Assembly (NCBI RefSeq): GCF_001866645.1
Contig: NZ_MLYP01000026.1
Coordinates: 1 to 64,000 of the forward strand
Origin: Streptomyces colonosanans
Lineage (GTDB): Bacteria; Actinomycetota; Actinomycetes; Streptomycetales; Streptomycetaceae
Reading direction: 5' to 3'
Length of the DNA stretch: 64,000 nucleotides
Shown: in pieces, positions 1 to 8,846 of the stretch
How the letters are laid out: each line of letters begins with the position of its first letter
Numbering within the stretch: position 1 is the stretch's first letter
The notes under the pieces: generated by a model
Seen by the model: the letters and a program-made list of their open reading frames with translations, nothing else
What the model was told of the DNA's origin: nothing
The model's database searches: none
Position numbers and translations under genes: made by a program

Positions 1-30
1 CGCCGACGCCCTTCTCACAGGAGCAAGCCC

Positions 31-1590
31 GTGCGTCACCTCGACCTCGTAGTGGTCATCGCCTACCTGATCGCGATCGCCTGGATCGGCCTCCGCATGT
101 CCGGGCGGCAGAAATCCGCCAGGGAGTACTTCGTCGGCGAAGGGCAGATGCCCTGGTGGACGGTGTGCTTCTCGGTCGTGGCCACGGAGACCAGCGTCCT
201 CACCGTGATCAGCGTCCCCGGTGGCGCCTACGGCACCCAGGCCTTCGGCAACGTCGAACTCGCGCTGGGCTATGTGATCGGGCGCGTGGTCGTCGCCACC
301 GTGCTCATCCCGCTCTACAAGCGAGGCGGCTTCGTCAGCGCCTACGAATATCTCGGGGACCGCTTCGGGCTTCGGCTGCAGGGCCTGGCCTCGATCACGT
401 TCGTGGTCACCCGGCTGCTCGCGGAGGGCGTGCGTCTGTTCGCCTCCGCCATCCCGATCAAGCTGCTGCTGGACGAGCTGGGCGTGAACACGGGCTACCG
501 GACCATCATCGTCCTGCTCACCGCCATCACCGTCGTCTACACCTACCTCGGCGGCATCAAGGCGGTCATCTGGACCGACGCCATCCAGATGCTGCTGTAC
601 CTCGGCGGCGCGGTCCTGGCGATCGCGGTGCTCTCCGGCCACGTCGGCACGCACGGCTTCAGCGAGGCGCTGCACAGCGGGCACTTCAAGGTGTTCGACA
701 CCGACTTCTCCCTCAGCCACATCCTGACCAGCACCTTCGCGCTGCCCACCGCGATTTTCGGCGGCGCCGTCTTCGCCATGGCCAGCCATGGCTCGGACCA
801 GCTGATCGTCCAGCGCATCCTGTCCACCCGCGACCTGCGCGACAGCCAGAAGGCGATGATCGGCTCGGGCATCTTCATCACCGTCCAGTTCGCCGCGTTC
901 TCCCTCGTCGGCGCCCTGCTGTGGTCCTACAACAACGGACGGTCCTTCACCGACCTCGGCCTGAAGAGCTCGGACGACCTCTACCCGCACTTCATCCTGC
1001 ACAGCCTCCCCGTCGGCATCTCGGGCCTGCTGGTGGCCGGGATTTTGGGCGCGGCCATGGGCTCGCTGTCCTCGGCGCTCAACTCGATGTCCAATTCCAC
1101 CGTTTCGGACCTGATCCGCAGCTTCTTCCACCGCACGCCCTCCGAGGAGACCATGCTGAAGCTGGCACGGGTGATGACCCTGGTGTGGGCCGTGCTGATG
1201 GCGGTCTTCGCCTGTGCCTTCAGCACCAGCACCGGCAATGTCTACCTCACCGGCCTGGCCATCGCCGGCTACACCTACGGGGCTCTGCTCGGCGCCTTCC
1301 TGCTCGGCCGCCTGGTCAAGCGGGCCAATGAAGTCGACTCCCTGGTGGCCTTCGTGGTGACGGTGGCGGTGATGACGTACATCGTGCGCGGCGTCAAGAT
1401 CGACACCGTGGTCGCGGGAGCCACCGTGCCCGCCGCCATCGCGGCACAGTGGCTGGTGCCGATCGGCGTCGTCCTCACCCTGGTCGTGGGCGGCGTGATG
1501 AGCCTCTTCCACCGCCCGCCGACCTCCGCCGGCCCGTCCGGGACGGACATGGCCGATGCGGCGAAGACCCCGAGCACCCCGGCCGGCTGA
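31..1590 (+). CDS. Sodium:solute symporter (SSS family)
   Basis: Integral membrane transporter of 519 aa, the normal SSS length, with about 13 hydrophobic helices starting directly at the N-terminus. It would import a small solute driven by sodium. The N-terminal run SAREYFVGEGQMPWW and the following helix with TETSVLTVISVPG are typical of the family. The GTG start at 31 has an AGGAG about 7 bases upstream, so the gene looks complete although the window opens just before it. A hydrophilic Pro/Ala/Gly tail ends the protein. The next gene, 98 bp downstream on the same strand, is anmK, so an amino sugar or anhydro-muropeptide sugar is a reasonable substrate guess; that is inferred from context only. 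Confidence 0.85.
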   Translation: MRHLDLVVVIAYLIAIAWIGLRMSGRQKSAREYFVGEGQMPWWTVCFSVVATETSVLTVISVPGGAYGTQAFGNVELALGYVIGRVVVATVLIPLYKRGGFVSAYEYLGDRFGLRLQGLASITFVVTRLLAEGVRLFASAIPIKLLLDELGVNTGYRTIIVLLTAITVVYTYLGGIKAVIWTDAIQMLLYLGGAVLAIAVLSGHVGTHGFSEALHSGHFKVFDTDFSLSHILTSTFALPTAIFGGAVFAMASHGSDQLIVQRILSTRDLRDSQKAMIGSGIFITVQFAAFSLVGALLWSYNNGRSFTDLGLKSSDDLYPHFILHSLPVGISGLLVAGILGAAMGSLSSALNSMSNSTVSDLIRSFFHRTPSEETMLKLARVMTLVWAVLMAVFACAFSTSTGNVYLTGLAIAGYTYGALLGAFLLGRLVKRANEVDSLVAFVVTVAVMTYIVRGVKIDTVVAGATVPAAIAAQWLVPIGVVLTLVVGGVMSLFHRPPTSAGPSGTDMADAAKTPSTPAG

Positions 1591-1688
1591 GCACACCCCC
1601 CAGGGGCGGCTCTTCAAGGCTCTTCGCGCAGGAGCCGCCCCCGCCGAGGCGAAGCCCTCACCCACACGAACCACCCCAGGGAGACACC

Positions 1689-2873
1689 ATGCGCGTGATC
1701 GGCCTGATGTCCGGCACGTCCTACGACGCCATCGAGGCCGCGGCGGCCGATCTGACCCTGGAGGGCGACACCCTGGTACTGCGCCCGCTCGGCGCCCTCA
1801 GCCTCCCCTACCCCGAGGAACTGCGCGGGTGCATAGAAGCCGTGCTGCCGCCCGCCGCCACCACTGCCGAGGCCGTCTGCCGCCTGGACACCGGCATCGG
1901 CCAGGCCTTCGCCGAAGCCGCCGTACGAGCCGACGGCGAACTGTGCTCGGGCACCGCCGACCTGGTGGTCTCGCACGGCCAGACCGTCCACCACTGGGTC
2001 GAGGACGGGGCGGTCCGCGGCACCCTCCAACTCGGGCAGCCCGCCTGGATCGCCGAGGCGACCGGGCTCCCCGTCGTCTCCGACCTGCGCAGCCGCGACG
2101 TCGCCGCGGGTGGCCAGGGTGCTCCCCTGGTGAGCATCGTCGACACGCTGCTGCTGCGCGCCCGACCGGGTGTGAGCGCTGCCCTCAATCTGGGCGGCAT
2201 CGCCAATGTGACCGTGGTGGCCCCGGGCGCCGACCCGGTCGCCTTCGACACCGGCCCCGCCAACGCGTTGATCGACGCCGCTGTACGGCACTTCACCCAG
2301 GGCGCCCGCGACTACGACGCGGACGGCCGCGGTGCCGCCCGCGGCCGAGTCCGTCCCGGCCTGCTGGCACGGCTGCTGGACGAGCCGTACTACCGGCGTC
2401 CCGCCCCGAAGACCACCGGCAAGGAACTGTTCCACCTCGCCTATCTGAAGGACGCGCTCGCCGCGCAGCCCGTCCCCGAACCCGACGACGTGCTGGCCAC
2501 GTTGACCAGGCTCACCGCGGTGACCGTCGCCGACGCCTGCCGGGCTCACGACGTCACCGAACTCGTCGTCTCCGGCGGCGGCGCCCGCAACCCGGTGCTG
2601 ATGCGGATGCTCGGCGAGGAACTGGCCGACGTACGGCTGCTGCCGAGCGACAGCCTGGGCCTGCCCTCCACCGCGAAGGAGGCGCTCGCATTCGCGGTTC
2701 TGGGGTTCTTGACCGTGCACGGCCTGCCCGCCACGGTGCCCTCGTGCACCGGAGCCCGGCACCCCTCCCTGCTCGGCAGCATCACGCCGGGCCGTACGCC
2801 GCTACGCCTCCCGGAACCCGCCGCCGTCCCGCCACGGCGGCTGCGGATCAGCGACGCCACGCGCCGACCGTGA
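1689..2873 (+). CDS. anmK: Anhydro-N-acetylmuramic acid kinase AnmK
   Basis: Phosphorylates and ring-opens 1,6-anhydro-MurNAc to MurNAc-6-phosphate in the cytoplasm during cell-wall recycling. The protein is 394 aa, close to the usual 370-390. The N-terminal motif GLMSGTSYDAIEAA matches the family signature, with Tyr-Asp-Ala where Leu-Asp-Gly is common. NLGGIANVT, FDTGPANALID and the C-terminal ATPase motif VSGGGARNPVLM are also present. The ATG at 1689 follows AGGGAGACACC, a good ribosome site; the open frame reaches further upstream but lacks family similarity. It lies just after the symporter and is probably co-transcribed with it. Confidence 0.93.
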   Translation: MRVIGLMSGTSYDAIEAAAADLTLEGDTLVLRPLGALSLPYPEELRGCIEAVLPPAATTAEAVCRLDTGIGQAFAEAAVRADGELCSGTADLVVSHGQTVHHWVEDGAVRGTLQLGQPAWIAEATGLPVVSDLRSRDVAAGGQGAPLVSIVDTLLLRARPGVSAALNLGGIANVTVVAPGADPVAFDTGPANALIDAAVRHFTQGARDYDADGRGAARGRVRPGLLARLLDEPYYRRPAPKTTGKELFHLAYLKDALAAQPVPEPDDVLATLTRLTAVTVADACRAHDVTELVVSGGGARNPVLMRMLGEELADVRLLPSDSLGLPSTAKEALAFAVLGFLTVHGLPATVPSCTGARHPSLLGSITPGRTPLRLPEPAAVPPRRLRISDATRRP

Positions 2874-2921
2874 TGAGCCCCGGCCTGTCAACGCGACGAC
2901 GCGCCACACCCGTACGGGAAC

Positions 2922-3623
2922 TCAGTTACCCGCTCGCCCGACGGCCTCCGCGAGGGCCCGTCGGCACAAGGCGTCGGCACGCCGCGTGGACTCCGGGATG
3001 CGGTACCTCGGGGCGAGCGCGAGGACGTGGGCGCAGGCGTTGTCGAGACCGGCCCGGTGTCCCACGGAGACGAACACCGGCTTGATGCCTGCCTGTGTGC
3101 GCACGGCTCGGCCGACCTCTTCCGCGCCCGCGAGGAGGGGGGCTGTGCTTCCGCGTGAAGCGCCCGGCTCCGCGTAGGTGAAGGTGAACGGGTTCTTGGC
3201 CACGCCGATCGTGGGCAGCCCGGTGAGGACACCGAGGTGGCTCGCCAGCCCGAAGCGGCGCGGGTGGGCGAGACCGTAGCCGTCGCAGACGACCAGACCC
3301 GGGTCGACGGAGAGGGCGTCCAGGGCGGCCACCACGGTGGGGATCTCCCGGAAGGCGAGCAGGCCGGGGACGTAAGGGAAGGACACCTCGCCGACGGCGG
3401 TGGCCTCGGCGACCACGGCGAGCGAGGCCGCGTCCAGGACCACGGCCGCCGCCGCGACGACGCCGCGCTCATCGTCGTAGGCGACGTCGACCCCTGTCAC
3501 CCGGCCGGTCCCGGGCGGCGGACCGGGCTCGTCGAGGACCACCCGGCCGCGCAGTTCGTCCTGCACGGCACGGGCCTCTTCTTCGGTCGCGGGCCAGCCC
3601 GCGGGTATGCGTACGGTCGTCAT
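2922..3623 (-). CDS. nfi: Endonuclease V (deoxyinosine 3' endonuclease)
   Basis: Repair nuclease that nicks DNA near deoxyinosine. The protein is 233 aa, matching bacterial Nfi. Family landmarks appear in order: VTGVDVAY with the metal-binding Asp, FPYVPGLLAFRE with the conserved Glu, DGYGLAHPRRFGLASHLG, and GVAKNPF with the conserved Lys. The ATG at 3623 is used. It converges on anmK with only 48 bp between stops, and a small basic-protein gene starts the next unit on the same strand side. Confidence 0.93.
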   Translation of the reverse strand: MTTVRIPAGWPATEEEARAVQDELRGRVVLDEPGPPPGTGRVTGVDVAYDDERGVVAAAAVVLDAASLAVVAEATAVGEVSFPYVPGLLAFREIPTVVAALDALSVDPGLVVCDGYGLAHPRRFGLASHLGVLTGLPTIGVAKNPFTFTYAEPGASRGSTAPLLAGAEEVGRAVRTQAGIKPVFVSVGHRAGLDNACAHVLALAPRYRIPESTRRADALCRRALAEAVGRAGN

Positions 3624-3657
3624 GATGGTGTCGAGCGTACGGCCCCGCGGCCTGCCC

Positions 3658-3981
3658 TCACTTGCCCAGGGCGCGCTTCAGCTCGCTCTTGTTCATGTCC
3701 GAACGGCCATGGATGTTGCGCCGCTTGGCCTCCTCGTACAACTGGTCGTAGGTGGGCCCCTGGGAGCCCTGGCCCGAACGCAGTCCGCCGCGCCTGCCGG
3801 ACGAGATGTCCTGGGTGGACGTACGGCTCGCGGTCTTCGACTCGCCGGCGCGGGCACGCTCCTTGTTCACGGTCCGCGCCGCGATCTCCTCGGCGCGCTC
3901 CCTGCTGTCCCCGCGGTCGAGCGCGCTCTGCTTGATGTGCTCGTACTGACGCTCGCGCTTGGGGCTGGAGCCGCGTGGCAT
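3658..3981 (-). CDS. Small basic protein with Rho-N/SAP-like C-terminus
   Basis: A 107-aa highly charged protein. The N-terminal half is rich in Arg, Glu and Ser (RERQYEHIKQSALDRGDSRERAEEIAARTVNKERA) in pieces that look helical. The last 30 residues, DQLYEEAKRRNIHGRSDMNKSELKRAL, resemble the Rho N-terminal/SAP-like nucleic-acid-binding helix pair. Streptomyces homologues are commonly labelled plasmid stabilisation protein, but no function is shown here and a DNA-associated role is only inferred. The ATG at 3981 follows GGAAAGGAAG. It lies 34 bp upstream of nfi on the same strand and may be co-transcribed with it. Confidence 0.8.
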   Translation of the reverse strand: MPRGSSPKRERQYEHIKQSALDRGDSRERAEEIAARTVNKERARAGESKTASRTSTQDISSGRRGGLRSGQGSQGPTYDQLYEEAKRRNIHGRSDMNKSELKRALGK

Positions 3982-4037
3982 GACCGGTCACTTCCTTTCG
4001 GGGGCGGATCACCCACGAGTACCCGCTCTCACCCAGA

Positions 4038-5132
4038 TCACCGTCTGGGCTCGAGCCGCGCCACCCGCCCCTTCTCACCGGAGGCCCAGCAGCCTCGATC
4101 CGGGGCGCAGTCCACGGTGTCGTAGGAGCCCGTGTCGACGGTCGTCCAGGTGCGGCCGCCGTCCGTGGTGAGGTCGGTGCCGGTCGGGCCGACGGCGAGC
4201 GCGTCCGTGCGGCTGTGCGGGAGCCAGGTGACGCCGGATCGGTAGGCGGGCGGGGGCTCGGCGGCGGACGTCCACGAGCGGCCTCCGTCCCCGCTCACCG
4301 CCGCCGCCCGCGGGGATGGTTGGTCCGCGCGGTAGTCGCCGCCGACCGCGATGCCGTGCGTTCGGTCGCGGAAGGCGAGCGCGAAGACTCCGCGCGCCGG
4401 ATCGGCCGCCGGGAGCGGCGTGTCGGCGGCGGTCCACGTCAGTCCGCGGTCGGCGGAGTGCAGCACGCGCGCGTGTGCGGCGCCGCCCGTCGCGAGCCAC
4501 GCATCGTGCGGTCCCGAGGCGACCAGGCACTGGCCGCCGGCCGCGAACGCGGCCTCGCCGTCCTGCGCGGCGGGCATTCCGGCGCTGGGCAGGACCGTCC
4601 AGGAGCGGCCGCCGTCGCTGGTGGACAGCAGGCGGAACTTTCCGTCGACCGGGTCGCCCATGGCGAGGCCGTGGCGGCGGTCGAAGAAGGTGAGGCAGTC
4701 GTAGAAGGCCCGGTCATCGGTGTTGCGGAACGCCTCGGACCAGGTCGCGCCGCCGTCGTCGGTTCGGAAGACCCGGGAGGCCTCGCCCTCGCCGATGGCC
4801 AGGACCACCGCGTGCCGGGCGTCGAACGCCTCGATGTCACGGAACTCCAGGTCCGCGGCGCCCGACGGGGAGACGTTGCGCCAGTGCGTGCCGCCGTCCG
4901 TGGTGCGCAGCACGGTGCCCTTGGATCCCGCCAGCCAGGCGGTGTCCCGGCTGACCGCGGACAGACCGCGGAAGCGTGCGTCCGTGCCGCTGTCCGTGAG
5001 CTGCCAGTGCGGTGCCGGCCGCTGCGCCCCGTGCGCCTGCGCGGGCACCACCGTCAGCGCGGCAAGCGCCGCCGCACACAGCCCCACGGCCACCGTCCGG
5101 CCCGTACGTCTCGTCTTCCCCATGCTCGTCAT
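4038..5132 (-). CDS. Secreted YCF48/Asp-box beta-propeller protein
   Basis: A 364-aa protein with an N-terminal signal peptide (basic KTRRTGRT, hydrophobic core, AQA-HG cleavage site). It carries at least six Asp-box turns of the form S/T-x-D-x-G-x-x-W: TTDGGTHW, TDDGGATW, TSDGGRSW, SADRGLTW, SGDGGRSW and TTDGGRTW. These define a six-bladed propeller like YCF48/HCF136 or sialidase-fold proteins. Catalytic residues of sialidases are not evident, so it is more likely a scaffold or binding protein outside the membrane. The ATG at 5132 or 5123 is preferred; the open frame upstream to 5243 is not protein-like. Confidence 0.82.
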   Translation of the reverse strand: MTSMGKTRRTGRTVAVGLCAAALAALTVVPAQAHGAQRPAPHWQLTDSGTDARFRGLSAVSRDTAWLAGSKGTVLRTTDGGTHWRNVSPSGAADLEFRDIEAFDARHAVVLAIGEGEASRVFRTDDGGATWSEAFRNTDDRAFYDCLTFFDRRHGLAMGDPVDGKFRLLSTSDGGRSWTVLPSAGMPAAQDGEAAFAAGGQCLVASGPHDAWLATGGAAHARVLHSADRGLTWTAADTPLPAADPARGVFALAFRDRTHGIAVGGDYRADQPSPRAAAVSGDGGRSWTSAAEPPPAYRSGVTWLPHSRTDALAVGPTGTDLTTDGGRTWTTVDTGSYDTVDCAPDRGCWASGEKGRVARLEPRR

Positions 5133-5296
5133 GGCGCGCGAAGCTAGCCCACTAGCCCGGTGCCGTCCAGAGGGCGGGCGGGAACCCCACGCCCGCGCCG
5201 GGTGTCCCCGCCGGTGAGAGGGCGGGGCGCGGAAGCCGAGCACCGGAACGCCTCAGTGGCATCGACTCGATGACCGAGGAAACGCGCATCGAAGCG

Positions 5297-5310
5297 GTGA
5301 CCGAGGTCAC
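5297..5310. promoter_or_regulatory. Palindrome GTGACC-GA-GGTCAC
   Basis: A perfect 6-2-6 inverted repeat in the 277-bp divergent space between the propeller gene and the SsgA-like gene. It could be an operator for either gene. No clear -35/-10 pair was identified beside it. Confidence 0.35.
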
Positions 5311-5409
5311 TCGAACGTGAGGTGCACGGAACGACAGGTTCCCTCGTCTCTTCAAGTGCCTGTCCTCATCCGTCCGGAGTCCGTCCAGCCGTCACAAGGG
5401 AGCAAGGCG

Positions 5410-5826
5410 TTGTCCTTCGTCATCGAGCAGCCCGTGGAGGCCCGTCTCGTCGCCGCCGCGCCGCGGATGCCGACCATTCCGGCCACGCTCCACTACGACC
5501 GGCGCGACCCGTTCGCCGTCCGTATGACGTTCCCGGCCCAGGCCACCCTGGAGGGCGTGGAGGTCTGCTGGACCTTCGCCCGCGAGCTCCTGAGCGCGGG
5601 CCTGGAGGGCCCGGAGGGCCACGGCGACGTCCGGGTGCGGCCGTACGGTTACGACCGCACCGTCCTGGAGTTCCACGCCGCCGAGGGCACCGCCGTGGTG
5701 CACATCCGCTCGGGCGAGGTCCGGACCTTCCTGCAGCGGACCACGGAGCTGGTGCCGGTCGGCCTGGAGCATCTGCAGGTGGACCTGGACCGCGACCTCG
5801 CGGAGCTGATGCGGGACGCGTGCTGA
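5410..5826 (+). CDS. SsgA-like sporulation/cell-division protein (SALP)
   Basis: SALPs act in septum-site choice, cell-wall remodelling and spore maturation in morphologically complex actinomycetes. From the TTG at 5410 the product is 138 aa, the normal size (SsgB is about 137). Features are PTIPATLHYDRRDPFAVRMTF near the N-terminus, VCWTFARELLSAGL in the middle, DVRVRPYGYDRTVLEFHA, and a C-terminal FLQRTTELVPVGLEHLQVDLD. The TTG follows AAGGGAGCAAGG; an earlier in-frame ATG/GTG region from 5317 adds residues not seen in the family. Position near an ABC-F gene resembles ssgD of S. coelicolor, but I assign only the family. Confidence 0.88.
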   Translation: MSFVIEQPVEARLVAAAPRMPTIPATLHYDRRDPFAVRMTFPAQATLEGVEVCWTFARELLSAGLEGPEGHGDVRVRPYGYDRTVLEFHAAEGTAVVHIRSGEVRTFLQRTTELVPVGLEHLQVDLDRDLAELMRDAC

Positions 5827-5958
5827 ACACGTCCCGCGCAAGCGGCCGTTCGGTGGGCGCGGGAATCGGGGTAGCCGTCCATGTCGGTGATCCGGAGCTT
5901 CGTGGTGCCCCAGGCCGGCGGTGGAGGAGCGGTAGCGGACGCGCCCCGCGTTAATCCG

Positions 5959-5987
5959 TTGACACCCCCTGTGCCCGCTCCTACGGT
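5959..5987 (+). promoter_or_regulatory. Sigma-70 (HrdB-type) promoter for the ABC-F gene
   Basis: TTGACA at 5959-5964 and TACGGT at 5982-5987 are separated by exactly 17 bp. Transcription would begin near 5994, giving a leader of about 215 nt before the ATG at 6211. Confidence 0.65.
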
Positions 5988-5993
5988 GTACAT

Positions 5994-6210
5994 CGGTTCT
6001 GTTGCCGTCGATCGGAGAAGGACGTTGCTCGTCTGAGGTCTTGAGACACCGCGTCACACAGCGCTGTCCGCGTCTGTGTGCGTCGCGTGCGACCTCGGCG
6101 TACGAGCCGTCCTCCGGTGCAGGGCCCGTTCCCTGTTCGCGGACCGTCGCTCCCAATGCGGTGTCTCTCACGCGTTGCCCATGCCCATTTCAAGCAACCG
6201 CGAGGCCCGC
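5994..6210 (+). promoter_or_regulatory. Structured leader with 3-codon uORF, possible ribosome-mediated attenuator
   Basis: The leader contains a strong ribosome site GGAGAAGGA (6014-6022) followed by TTG CTC GTC TGA (6025-6036), a potential three-residue leader peptide. Downstream, GAGACACCGC (6043-6052) is exactly complementary to GCGGTGTCTC (6158-6167). A competing hairpin CACACAG/CTGTGTG (6055-6061/6074-6080), a GAGGTC/GACCTC pairing (6035-6040/6091-6096) and a CAGGG/CCCTG stem (6120-6135) could form instead. Such uORF-plus-alternative-hairpin leaders control several antibiotic-resistance ABC-F genes; that this one does is inference. No clear U-tract terminator is visible. Confidence 0.4.
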
Positions 6211-7830
6211 ATGTCACACACCCCCTCCATCACCTGTACGTCCCTGGCCTTCTCCTGGCCCGACGGCACCGCCGTCTTCGACGACCTTCAGATCACGTTC
6301 GCCTCCGCCAGGACGGGGCTCGTCGGCGTCAACGGATCGGGAAAGTCCACCCTGTTGAAGCTGATCGCCGGTGAGCTCACCCCGTCCGGCGGCACCGTGC
6401 GTGTCGCCGGCGAGGTCGGCTACCTCCCGCAGAACGTCACGCTCGACACCGCGCTGCGGGTCGACGAGGCGCTCGGCATCGCGGTGACGCGCGCCGCCCT
6501 GCACGCCATCGAGGCGGGCGATGCGGCCGAGGAGCACTTCGCGACCGTCGGTGACGACTGGGACGTGGAAGAGCGTGCCGAGGCGGTGCTCGGCGAACTC
6601 GGGCTCGCTCACATCGGGTTGGACCGCACCATCGGCGAGATCTCCGGCGGCGAGTCCGTCCTGCTGAGGGTTGCCGCGCTGCTGCTGCGCCGCCCCGATG
6701 TACTGCTGCTCGACGAACCCACCAACAACCTCGACCTGTACGCGCGCCGACGGCTGTACGCGGCGATCGAGGCATGGTCGGGGGTCATGGTCGTGGTCAG
6801 TCACGACCGTGAACTGCTCGATCTGGTCGACCAGATCGCGGATCTGCGCTCGGGAGAGGTGAGCTGGTTCGGCGGCAACTTCTCGGAGTACGAGGAAGCG
6901 CTGGCCGTCGAGCAGGAGGCGGCGGAACGCATGGTGCGCGTCGCCGAGGCCGACCTGCGCAAGCAGAAGCGCGAACTGGCGGACGCTCAGGTCAAGTTGG
7001 CCCGTCGCAAGCGGTACGGCCAGAAGATGTGGGACAGCAAGCGCGAGCCGAAGATCGTCATGGGGGCGCGCAAGCGGGCGGCACAGGAGTCCGCGGGCAA
7101 GCACCGCATCATGCACGAGGAGAGGCTCACCGAGGCCAGGGAACGACTCGACGAAGCGGCCTTGGCGGTACGGGACGACGACGAGATCCGTGTCGACCTG
7201 CCGTACACGGAAGTGCCGCCGGGGCGGGACGTCCTGACGCTCCGGGACCTGGAGCTGATGTACGGCGCACGCATCGAAGGCGGCCTCGATCTGCACGGTC
7301 CGGAGCGGATCGCGCTGATCGGACGCAACGGCGCGGGCAAGACCACCCTGCTGCGTACGATCGCGGGCGAACTGGAGCCGGTGTCGGGCGAGGTGAGCGC
7401 ACACGTGCCACTGCGCTTCCTGCCTCAGCGGCTGGACGTCCTCGACGACGCGTTGACGGTCGCGGAGAACGTGGCCCGGTTCGCTCCGGGCGCCACCAAC
7501 AACCGGATCCGGGCGCGCCTGGCCCGCTTCCTGTTCCGCGGCGCACGGGCCGACCAGCCGGCCGGGACCCTCTCGGGTGGTGAGCGCTTCCGCGCCGCCC
7601 TGGCCGCGTTGATGCTCGCCGAGCCTGCACCGCAACTGCTGATGCTCGACGAGCCGACGAACAACCTCGACATGGCGAGCGTGCGGCAGCTCACCACGGC
7701 CCTGGAGTCGTACGAGGGGGCGCTGATCGTGGCAAGCCACGACGTGCCGTTCCTTGAGTCGATCGGGATCACGCGCCGGCTGCTGCTCGACGGGGAGTTG
7801 AAAGAGACATCTTGGGAGGCCGTCGGGTAA
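6211..7830 (+). CDS. ABC-F family ribosome-associated ATPase
   Basis: A 539-aa protein with two ABC domains and no membrane segments. ABC-F proteins enter the ribosomal E site, some to displace antibiotics and others for translation upkeep. Domain 1 has Walker A GVNGSGKST (residues about 39-47), signature ISGGE and Walker B LLLDEPTNNLD. Domain 2 has Walker A GRNGAGKTT (about 371-379), signature LSGGE and LLMLDEPTNNLD. The roughly 80-residue linker (RKQKRELADAQVKLARRKR and onward) is the P-site-tip coiled coil. The ATG at 6211 has CGAGG upstream; the frame is open back to 6076 but that part is not family-like. The preceding leader looks regulated, which favours a resistance role. Confidence 0.9.
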   Translation: MSHTPSITCTSLAFSWPDGTAVFDDLQITFASARTGLVGVNGSGKSTLLKLIAGELTPSGGTVRVAGEVGYLPQNVTLDTALRVDEALGIAVTRAALHAIEAGDAAEEHFATVGDDWDVEERAEAVLGELGLAHIGLDRTIGEISGGESVLLRVAALLLRRPDVLLLDEPTNNLDLYARRRLYAAIEAWSGVMVVVSHDRELLDLVDQIADLRSGEVSWFGGNFSEYEEALAVEQEAAERMVRVAEADLRKQKRELADAQVKLARRKRYGQKMWDSKREPKIVMGARKRAAQESAGKHRIMHEERLTEARERLDEAALAVRDDDEIRVDLPYTEVPPGRDVLTLRDLELMYGARIEGGLDLHGPERIALIGRNGAGKTTLLRTIAGELEPVSGEVSAHVPLRFLPQRLDVLDDALTVAENVARFAPGATNNRIRARLARFLFRGARADQPAGTLSGGERFRAALAALMLAEPAPQLLMLDEPTNNLDMASVRQLTTALESYEGALIVASHDVPFLESIGITRRLLLDGELKETSWEAVG

Positions 7831-7961
7831 CTCTCCCTCGTCGCCGCCGCGTTACGCCGTCGCGCCTGCGGGACACTCCAGGCCGGGCCCGGGACTTTGC
7901 CCCCGTGGCCCGGCCCTGCATGATGGCGGGCGACACCATCAGCCGAGACGGAGTTCCGCAC

Positions 7962-8738
7962 GTGCCCAGCAAGAAGGCCCTCATCCGCCGCCCTGGTCCA
8001 CGCCTCGCCGAGGGGCTGGTGACCCACATCGAGCGGGAGAGCGTCGACGTCGATCTCGCACTCGAGCAGTGGGAGGCGTACGCGGAGGCCCTGCGTACAC
8101 ACGGCTGGGAGACGATCGAGGTGGCCCCGGCAGGCAACTGCCCCGACTCGGTGTTCGTCGAGGACACGGTCGTGATGTACCGGAACGTCGCGCTGATCAC
8201 GCGGCCGGGCGCCGCAACCCGGCGCGGCGAGACCAATGGCGTCGAGGAGGCCGTGGCCCGGCTCGGCTGTTCGGTGAACTGGATCTGGGAGCCGGGCACC
8301 CTCGACGGCGGCGACATCCTGAAGATCGACGACACGATCTACGTCGGCCGCAGCGGGCGCACCAACACGGCCGCCATCCAGCAACTGCGGGCGGTGTTCG
8401 AGCCGTTGGGCGCCCGCGTGGTCTCCGTCCCCGTCACCCGGGTGCTGCACCTGAAGTCGGCGGTCACCGCGCTGCCCGACGGCACGTTCATCGGCCATGT
8501 GCCATTGATGGACAAGCCGTCGCTGTTCCCGCGCTTCCTTCCGGTACCGGAGGCGTCCGGCTCGCACGTCGTACTGCTCGGCGGTGGCAAGCTGCTCATG
8601 GCCGCCAGTGCCCCGAGGACGGCGGAGTTGCTGGCGGACCTCGGATACGAAACGGTCCTGGTGGACATCAGCGAGTTCGAGAAGCTCGAGGGCTGCGTGA
8701 CGTGCCTTTCGGTGCGAGTGCGGGAGTTGTACGCCTGA
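7962..8738 (+). CDS. Dimethylarginine dimethylaminohydrolase (DDAH)-like amidinotransferase-fold hydrolase
   Basis: A 258-aa guanidino-group hydrolase of the pentein fold that would convert methylated arginines to citrulline plus methylamines. Visible landmarks are CPDSVFVEDTVV, ITRPGAATRRGE, GTLDGGDILKID, the catalytic His region RVLHLKSAVTAL and the C-terminal nucleophile region EGCVTCLSVRVRE. Length matches bacterial DDAH (about 255). The GTG at 7962, with ACGGAG upstream, is chosen over the ORF start at 7812, which overlaps the ABC-F gene and adds non-homologous sequence. True arginine deiminase is excluded by size. Confidence 0.87.
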   Translation: MPSKKALIRRPGPRLAEGLVTHIERESVDVDLALEQWEAYAEALRTHGWETIEVAPAGNCPDSVFVEDTVVMYRNVALITRPGAATRRGETNGVEEAVARLGCSVNWIWEPGTLDGGDILKIDDTIYVGRSGRTNTAAIQQLRAVFEPLGARVVSVPVTRVLHLKSAVTALPDGTFIGHVPLMDKPSLFPRFLPVPEASGSHVVLLGGGKLLMAASAPRTAELLADLGYETVLVDISEFEKLEGCVTCLSVRVRELYA

Positions 8739-8846
8739 CCGGCTGATCCGGCCGCCTCGCCCCGTAGACGTGAGGTCCGCAGGTCACAGGCAGGCCATCC
8801 GCCCCCCTGCCTCCCTGCCCTGATCAGCGATCTTTACAGCGCGCTT

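Noticed and set aside
2922..3472. Long Ser/Arg-rich minus-strand frame over nfi
   Set aside because: It is a shadow frame of endonuclease V with high-GC codon bias artefacts.
6076..6210. N-terminal extension of the ABC-F protein from 6076
   Set aside because: The 45 extra codons coincide with the structured leader and do not match the ABC-F N-terminus.
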